This document shows positions 59,271-64,000 of a stretch of 64,000 nucleotides of DNA, piece by piece (within the stretch, counting starts at the first letter, position 1; the number at the start of each line of letters is the position of its first letter). Origin of the DNA: Planctomycetaceae bacterium (GTDB lineage: Bacteria > Planctomycetota > Planctomycetia > Pirellulales > Lacipirellulaceae); contig PABB01000031.1 in NCBI GenBank assembly GCA_002702655.1, positions 1 to 64,000 on the forward strand, given 5' to 3'. The notes under the pieces were generated by a model. It was not told the origin of the DNA. It saw only the letters and a list, made by a program, of their open reading frames with translations, and did no database searches. Position numbers and translations under genes: made by a program.

Positions 59271-61075
59271 GATGGCTCGTCCTGCGCGTCCTGGCGAATG
59301 CTGAACTCAAGCTTCCACCGCTGGTCGCTGGTCGTGCTGACGCACCACAGCTCGAAGACGCCCAACTCGGTGATCCGCGACTCAAACCGCACCGGCACGT
59401 AAGTTTCTGCTTCGTCGCCCGTGGCTTGCAGGGCCGTCTCCAGCGAATCGGTTTCGGCCAGCTCGCCGTCGTCGATCTCCGGCAACACGTCGCCCGGCCG
59501 ATCATCGGGCCGCACGGCGGAACTGAAAAAGCGGAAGTGCGCCGGCTCGCCCAGCACCAGGCCGATCTCGCCGGAGGGCACCTCGACCGACGTGCCCTCT
59601 TCCATGCCGAAGGGCACCACGCACAACGCGCGCAGCGGCCGGGGCATGCCGGGGATCGCCAGGCCGGCCGTTTCGATGCCCACGTAATACGACCGCGGCG
59701 CCCCGCCGCGAATTCGCACGCCGCCGTGCTCCTTGGTCCAGCCGTAGAACGCGGCGCCGGTCGCCACGGCGTAGTCCAGGTCGCGCTGCCCGGGCAGTTC
59801 CTTCACCGCGTCATCGGCCGGCGACCAGCCGCGGATCGCGTCCAGCACGATGGTCCGCAGCCGGTCGGCTTTGAACACGCCGCCGTTGAACAGCACGTGC
59901 GTGGGGAACGCCGCCCCCGCGTCATCGTCGCCACCATGCGCCGAGAGGAACGCGGCCAGGTGGCGGGTGATGCCGACGTCCGATTCAAACGGCAGGCCAA
60001 TTTCCTGAAAGCCGGACGCCCGTTGTCGCTGCGGTTTGGCGTCGAGCTCGCAGTGGGGAAAGAAGCCGCCGACGAGTAACTCAGCCGCCAGCTCGCGCGG
60101 CACATCGACTGACACGGTGCCGCCGATCACCTTGCTGCCGCGTCCCAGCACCGAGATGCGATGGCTGTCGGGGGCCCCGGGCGCCAGCAGCGCTTCCTTC
60201 GCGTCGCGGCAGGAATGCCACAGCGACACCGACTGCCAGGCGTTGAGCTTCACGCCCTGCTCGGCAAACAGCCCCGCCACGCGATGCGCGAGCGTGAGGT
60301 CCATGTTGTCGCCGCCGACCAGCAGGTGATCGCCCACCGCCAGCCGCTGCAGTTGCAGCTCGCCGTTTTCCTCGGCCACGTCGATCAGCGTCAGGTCGGT
60401 CGTGCCGCCGCCGATGTCGCACACCAGCAGGCGATTCCCGGCGGTGAGATCCTGCCGCCACTCGTCGCCGCGCTGCGCCAGCCAGGCGTAGACGGCCGCT
60501 TGGGGTTCCTCGAGCAGCACGAAATCGGCCGGCAATCCTGCGGCGAGCGCCGCCTCGCGGGTCAGCTCGCGCGCGGCGGCGTCGAACGAGGCGGGCACCG
60601 TCAGTACCACATGCTGCTCGGCCAGCGGGGCATCGGGGAAGCGGGCGTTCCAGCAGGCCGCCAGGTGCTGCAGGTATGCCTGCGATGCGGCCACCGGCGA
60701 CACCTTGTTCACTTCGGCGGGGGCGCCATGCGGCAAAATGGGCGCTCGGCGATCGGCGCGGCTGTGACAGAGCCACGACTTGGCGGCGGCGACGGTCCGC
60801 TCGGGCATTTCAGCGCCTTGGCGGCGGGCCATTTCACCGACGGCGAATTTGCGTTCGCTCGCCCAGGGCATGTCGAGCGCGCCGGACGCGGCTTCGTGCT
60901 CGGGCGCCAGGTACTGAAAGGACGGCAGCGACTGCCGCGATTCGATCGTGCCGGCGGCCACCAGTTGCGGCAACTCCAGCAGCGTCACTTCAGCGGCCTT
61001 CGCCTCCAGCGGCGCGTAGGCCAGCACGCAGTTGGTGGTGCCCAGGTCGATGCCCAGGGCGTATTTCGCGCTCAT
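59267..61075 (-). CDS. Hsp70-family protein, short form
   Basis: 602 residues. Same actin-type ATPase signatures as its downstream partner: ALGIDLGTTNCVLAYAP, LLVCDIGGGTTDLTLIDV, THVLFNGGVFKADRLRTIVL. A beta-domain (~470-602; AHFRFFSSAVRPDDRPG ... TYVPVRFESRITELGVFELW) ends the protein, and no helical lid is present. Close paralogue of the 948-aa protein, hence a tandem duplication with divergent C-termini; the two may form a heteromer. Located 24 nt downstream of the DUF2760 gene. Confidence 0.93.
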   Translation of the reverse strand: MSAKYALGIDLGTTNCVLAYAPLEAKAAEVTLLELPQLVAAGTIESRQSLPSFQYLAPEHEAASGALDMPWASERKFAVGEMARRQGAEMPERTVAAAKSWLCHSRADRRAPILPHGAPAEVNKVSPVAASQAYLQHLAACWNARFPDAPLAEQHVVLTVPASFDAAARELTREAALAAGLPADFVLLEEPQAAVYAWLAQRGDEWRQDLTAGNRLLVCDIGGGTTDLTLIDVAEENGELQLQRLAVGDHLLVGGDNMDLTLAHRVAGLFAEQGVKLNAWQSVSLWHSCRDAKEALLAPGAPDSHRISVLGRGSKVIGGTVSVDVPRELAAELLVGGFFPHCELDAKPQRQRASGFQEIGLPFESDVGITRHLAAFLSAHGGDDDAGAAFPTHVLFNGGVFKADRLRTIVLDAIRGWSPADDAVKELPGQRDLDYAVATGAAFYGWTKEHGGVRIRGGAPRSYYVGIETAGLAIPGMPRPLRALCVVPFGMEEGTSVEVPSGEIGLVLGEPAHFRFFSSAVRPDDRPGDVLPEIDDGELAETDSLETALQATGDEAETYVPVRFESRITELGVFELWCVSTTSDQRWKLEFSIRQDAQDEPS

Positions 61076-61099
61076 GGCAGCGGGTCCGATGCGGTGGGG

Positions 61100-61642
61100 C
61101 TAGGAAAGCTCGACTTCGGCCGGCGCCACGACTCGCGCGGCCGACTCGCTGCCGGTCCAGGCGGGCAACTCGCACTGGGTTGCCTCCCACCCGCCGTGCA
61201 GCACGGTGCCCCCCGCGGGCAATTGCTGCGACACGTTGCCGGTCAGCCGGAAACGGCCCGTGTCGTAGTCGGCCGCCACCTGCAGCGCTTCGCCCTCGGC
61301 AGCGTCGACGACCGGCTGCAGGGCAAAGAACCGCTTGAGCACCTTGCCGCAGTCGGCCAGCACGTCGCGGGCGGCGGCGCCGATCTGGGCGTCGGAGTAC
61401 CCCTCCAGCGACTCGCTGACGATGTCGACAAAGCGAGCGTCGCGCTGTAGCGCCGCCAGCAGCGAAATCGCGTCGCTGCGCACCGGGGCCATCGGCCGGG
61501 GCGGGGCGGCTTTCTCGGGGGCCGACGGGCCGGGAACGGCGGCGGGCGTCTCGCCGTCGCGGGTCAGGCGGCGCACGCCTTCGGCGAAATCCGCGTCAAA
61601 CAGCACGCGAAACAGGCACTTGATCGCCAGAAACAGTCGCAT
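61100..61642 (-). CDS. DUF2760 protein
   Basis: 180 residues from ATG 61642. N-terminal LFLAIKCLFRVLFDADFAEG, a Pro/Ala-rich linker, then the conserved domain LLAALQRDARFVDIVSESLE, DAQIGAAARDVLADCGKVLK, LPAGGTVLHGGWEATQCELP. DUF2760 genes are found almost always directly before paired Hsp70 genes, as here, which suggests the protein is a co-chaperone or adaptor of the Hsp70 pair. First gene of the operon. The start was chosen because the longer frame is Arg-rich and non-coding in character. Confidence 0.85.
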   Translation of the reverse strand: MRLFLAIKCLFRVLFDADFAEGVRRLTRDGETPAAVPGPSAPEKAAPPRPMAPVRSDAISLLAALQRDARFVDIVSESLEGYSDAQIGAAARDVLADCGKVLKRFFALQPVVDAAEGEALQVAADYDTGRFRLTGNVSQQLPAGGTVLHGGWEATQCELPAWTGSESAARVVAPAEVELS

Positions 61643-62039
61643 GGTCGAGGGCGGGTAAAGGGTGCTTCGGCCGGAGATTGTCGGGGGCCAAGCCCCAGCT
61701 AATTGGCCGATTGAGCGGCAGGGTCCAAATCGCGGCCCACCATGATACACCCGCAGTCCGGGCGCCAACAGCGGCCCAGCCGCCGCTGCGGCAAGGCCAG
61801 CGACAGCAACGATTTCCGCCGCGAGACGCCCAGCGACAGCTGCCCTTCGCCGCAACCGGCGTACGCCGCCCCTTTTGGTCAGGCATGGCGGGCGGTAAAA
61901 TCTACCTATCTTCCGCACAGCCCCCAGGCTGGTTCGCCGTCCGCGGGTCCTGTTTCCACGTCCGCCGGCAGTCACGTCGGCCGACTCCCTAACCTCCTGC
62001 GTGCGGCGAATCGCCAGCGACTGCCGCGCGTTTTGACAT
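61643..62039. other. Divergent intergenic region
   Basis: 397 nt between the DUF2760 operon and the DUF2156 gene. Two weak frames run through it without coding character. No repeat, RNA gene or terminator is apparent. Confidence 0.4.
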
Positions 62040-63368
62040 ATGAAGACGTTTGGATTGCGGGGCTGGTGTATCAAGCACGTGCCGGCCCACTGCGAGTATT
62101 TCGCTGCCCAGGGCGACATGCCGGCCGCTGCGCTGCAGTTGATGGATCAATACGCGTACGACCACGGCGAGTCGTACGATTCCTATTTGGCCACGGAGGA
62201 CGACCGCGCCTATTTCTGGTCGCCTCAGCGGCGGGGCGTGGTCGGTTTCGTACGGCGGGGGCGCACGCTCAATATCCTCGGCGGGTTGCTGGCGCCGCCG
62301 CAGCACCAGGGCGAGTTGCTGGCAGTGCTGATGCAGTTTGCAGAGCTGAATCGCCTGACCATCAACTTCCTGATGGTCCCCCCGCCGCAGGCGAAGGTCT
62401 TCCGGCGTCACGGATTCCACATCAGCAAGTGCGGCGAAGAATTGTTCGTCCGGCTGCAGCGCGAGACTTGGCAGGGCAAGCACTATCAATGGCTGCGTCG
62501 GCAGGAGAACGCTGGCGTCCGCAAGGAACTGCGTGTCGAGGAGATCGACCCCGCCGCCGATCCGCACCGCTATCAGCGGGAGATCGTGCCGCAACTTAAC
62601 GAAATCAACGAACAGCACCTTGCCGGCACGCTGCACGGTCGCGAACTGGTGTTTTACGAAGGCCGCTTCACGCCGCAGGAGCTGCGCCGGCGGCGGTTGT
62701 TCGTCACCTGGCAGGGCGATCAGGCCGTGGCATTTGTCGTGTGCAACCCGGCCATGTCGGGTGACATGTGGGCGATCGAGATCTACCGTCGCCGTGCCGA
62801 TGCGCCACAGGGCGTGATCCCGTTCAGCATGCTGCAGATCATGCGGCAAATGAAAGACGAAGGCGTGCTGTACGCCTCGCTGTCCAGCGTGCCCTTCTTG
62901 CGGTGCGGGCCGCCGGTGAAGAACGACGACTTGCGATTCCAGGGCGGTTGTCAGATCTTTTGGCACGGCATGAACTGGCTGTTCGACGTGCGGGGCATCT
63001 ACCACTTCAAGAGCCGGTTCCGCCCCGCCTACCGCGAGATGTCGGTCGCCACGTACCCGCGCAGCTCGTTCCGTTCGTTGTTTGCCATGGTGCTGGTGTG
63101 GGAACTGCACCGCGTGTCGCCGCTGCGGCTCGCACGACACGTCGCGCAATACTGGCGGGCGCGTCACAGCCGGGCCCAACTTGCGCAGCCGGAGCCGCGT
63201 CCTGAACGAAAAGTGCGCGAGCTGAAGCGGGTGACGTTCCCAACCGACAGTCCGGCTGTCATTGGGCCTACCATGCCGAACGAGCAGGTTGCCGCCGCGC
63301 CGATGAGTCGGCGTCACCCGCCGATTGCACCGATGACCGCCGACGCCTACGAGATGTCCGAGGCGTAA
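62040..63368 (+). CDS. DUF2156 (MprF-like aminoacyl-transferase domain) protein
   Basis: 442 residues with no membrane helices. The tandem GNAT-like DUF2156 fold is visible: AAALQLMDQYAYDHGESYDS ... RRGVVGFVRRGRTLNILGGL ... KVFRRHGFHISKCGEELFVR in the first half and FVTWQGDQAVAFVVCNPAMS ... MLQIMRQMKDEGVLYASLSS ... YHFKSRFRPAYREMSVATYP in the second. In MprF this domain moves lysine or alanine from tRNA to phosphatidylglycerol. Here the membrane flippase part is missing, so the acceptor is unknown. The C-terminal ~60 residues are disordered. Its 3' end overlaps the convergent adenylate-forming gene by 22 nt. Confidence 0.85.
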   Translation: MKTFGLRGWCIKHVPAHCEYFAAQGDMPAAALQLMDQYAYDHGESYDSYLATEDDRAYFWSPQRRGVVGFVRRGRTLNILGGLLAPPQHQGELLAVLMQFAELNRLTINFLMVPPPQAKVFRRHGFHISKCGEELFVRLQRETWQGKHYQWLRRQENAGVRKELRVEEIDPAADPHRYQREIVPQLNEINEQHLAGTLHGRELVFYEGRFTPQELRRRRLFVTWQGDQAVAFVVCNPAMSGDMWAIEIYRRRADAPQGVIPFSMLQIMRQMKDEGVLYASLSSVPFLRCGPPVKNDDLRFQGGCQIFWHGMNWLFDVRGIYHFKSRFRPAYREMSVATYPRSSFRSLFAMVLVWELHRVSPLRLARHVAQYWRARHSRAQLAQPEPRPERKVRELKRVTFPTDSPAVIGPTMPNEQVAAAPMSRRHPPIAPMTADAYEMSEA

Positions 63369-64000
63369 CGCCGCCAATCAGGACGGTCGGAGCCGAACCG
63401 GGGCACCGCGACGATTTGCGGATTGTTGGTTGCGGGATCGGCCAGCGCGTCGAGCAAATCCGTCGCGTCCTGAATCGCTCGCTGACGGTCGATTTTTCCG
63501 GGGCCTCGCCGCGGCGGACTGCCGGCGACGCACGCGATCGCCGACACGGCGGCGTACTCCAGCGCAAAGTCGCGACCATTGTCGGCCAGCCGTTGGTGAT
63601 CCGCTTCCGCCGCTTCGCGGAGCGCTTGCTGCCGTGCGGCGTCCGCCGGATCGTGCTCGCCCACATACGCCACCGCCCCGATTCCGCTGCAACTGGGCGG
63701 CGAGACGAACAGCACCGCCTCGGCGGCGGCCTGCAACTGCGGATACGCCTCGCGCAACTCGGCTAGCGAGACTTTCACGCCTTGCCCCGTGTTGAGGAAA
63801 TCCTCGCCGGTGCGGCCGACCCAGACGAGGTCGTCGCCCTCGACGCGGACCACGTCGCCGGTCTCAAACCACTCGCCAAAGTCAGATTCGCCGACATAAC
63901 CGCGCGCCTTGCCGGGCGAACTGACAAACAACCGGCCCTGGCGCTGTTGCGGCTCGTCAAACTGTACCGCCACGGCCACGCCCGGCAGCGGCCGTCCCAG
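63347..64000 (-). CDS. AMP-binding (ANL superfamily) enzyme, 3' part only
   Basis: The frame stays open to the window edge, so at least 217 C-terminal residues are present and the rest lies beyond position 64000. The visible part begins LGRPLPGVAVAVQFDE, then GRLFVSSPGKARGYVGE, and the A8 core motif FETGDVVRVEGDDLVWVGRT followed by GEDFLNTGQGVKVSLAELRE, where the hinge Asp-Arg region and the PxE-like loop of acyl-/aryl-CoA ligases would fall. The terminal Lys typical of A10 (GPGKIDRQRA) is present. Adenylation of a carboxylic acid is expected. The substrate cannot be told from this part. Confidence 0.85.
   Translation of the reverse strand: MGRPLPGVAVAVQFDEPQQRQGRLFVSSPGKARGYVGESDFGEWFETGDVVRVEGDDLVWVGRTGEDFLNTGQGVKVSLAELREAYPQLQAAAEAVLFVSPPSCSGIGAVAYVGEHDPADAARQQALREAAEADHQRLADNGRDFALEYAAVSAIACVAGSPPRRGPGKIDRQRAIQDATDLLDALADPATNNPQIVAVPRFGSDRPDWRRYASDIS

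Overview
The window is GC-rich and looks chromosomal, from a planctomycete, most likely of the order Pirellulales. The evidence is the gene content: two DUF1559 pseudopilin-like proteins, a PSCyt1/DUF1549/DUF1553 protein paired with a DUF1501 protein, several PEP-CTERM anchored secreted proteins, a DUF1080 protein, a stand-alone RNA polymerase alpha-CTD protein, and intergenic hairpin repeats of the CATGCCCACG and CACTGCYGG types. I see no phage, insertion sequence, CRISPR array, rRNA or tRNA gene. The only RNA gene found is tmRNA.

Layout. 0-4.2 kb: a truncated ORF, tmRNA (ssrA, minus strand, with promoter and terminator), a histone H1-like winged-helix protein, a secreted methyltransferase and a dicarboxylate/cation symporter. 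4.8-24 kb: a secretome region with two pseudopilin/lipoprotein pairs, four PEP-CTERM proteins plus one PL9-type pectate lyase that also carries PEP-CTERM, a PL1-type pectate lyase, two putative metallopeptidases (DUF1570 and a large HExxH protein), a sugar-binding protein and a DUF1080 protein. 24.2-28.9 kb: the cytochrome-type DUF1553 / DUF1501 operon. 28.9-31.2 kb: two paralogous outer-membrane beta-barrel proteins. 31.7-34.0 kb: small secreted and membrane proteins and an RlmM-like rRNA methyltransferase.

34.0-38.7 kb holds the most interesting system: a seven-gene minus-strand operon with an ArsR repressor, a DUF318/ArsP-type permease, a small CxxC thioredoxin-like protein, a P5CR-like NAD(P)-binding protein, two ArsF-like exported thioredoxin-fold proteins and an ArsG/CcdA-like permease. 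Two inverted repeats with the same layout (TATTTGC-N8-GCAAATA) lie over the -10 of the arsR promoter and between arsR and the permease gene, so the whole operon is probably controlled by one metalloid-responsive repressor.

39-64 kb: a PcrA/UvrD helicase; the alpha-CTD protein; a sucrose-synthase/SPS-like GT4 glycosyltransferase; a KaiC-like ATPase coupled to a hybrid histidine kinase; a large secreted clan-A-like glycoside hydrolase; a VOC protein; a Tyr/Pro-repeat secreted protein; PolX; a methyltransferase; a DUF2760-Hsp70-Hsp70(DUF3731) operon; a DUF2156 (MprF-like) protein; and the 3' part of an adenylate-forming enzyme cut by the window end.

Taken together the region describes a heterotroph that degrades pectin and other plant or algal polysaccharides, with a separate organo-arsenical or thiol-redox resistance operon. 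All functions are inferred from motifs and remembered family signatures; no database search was run.
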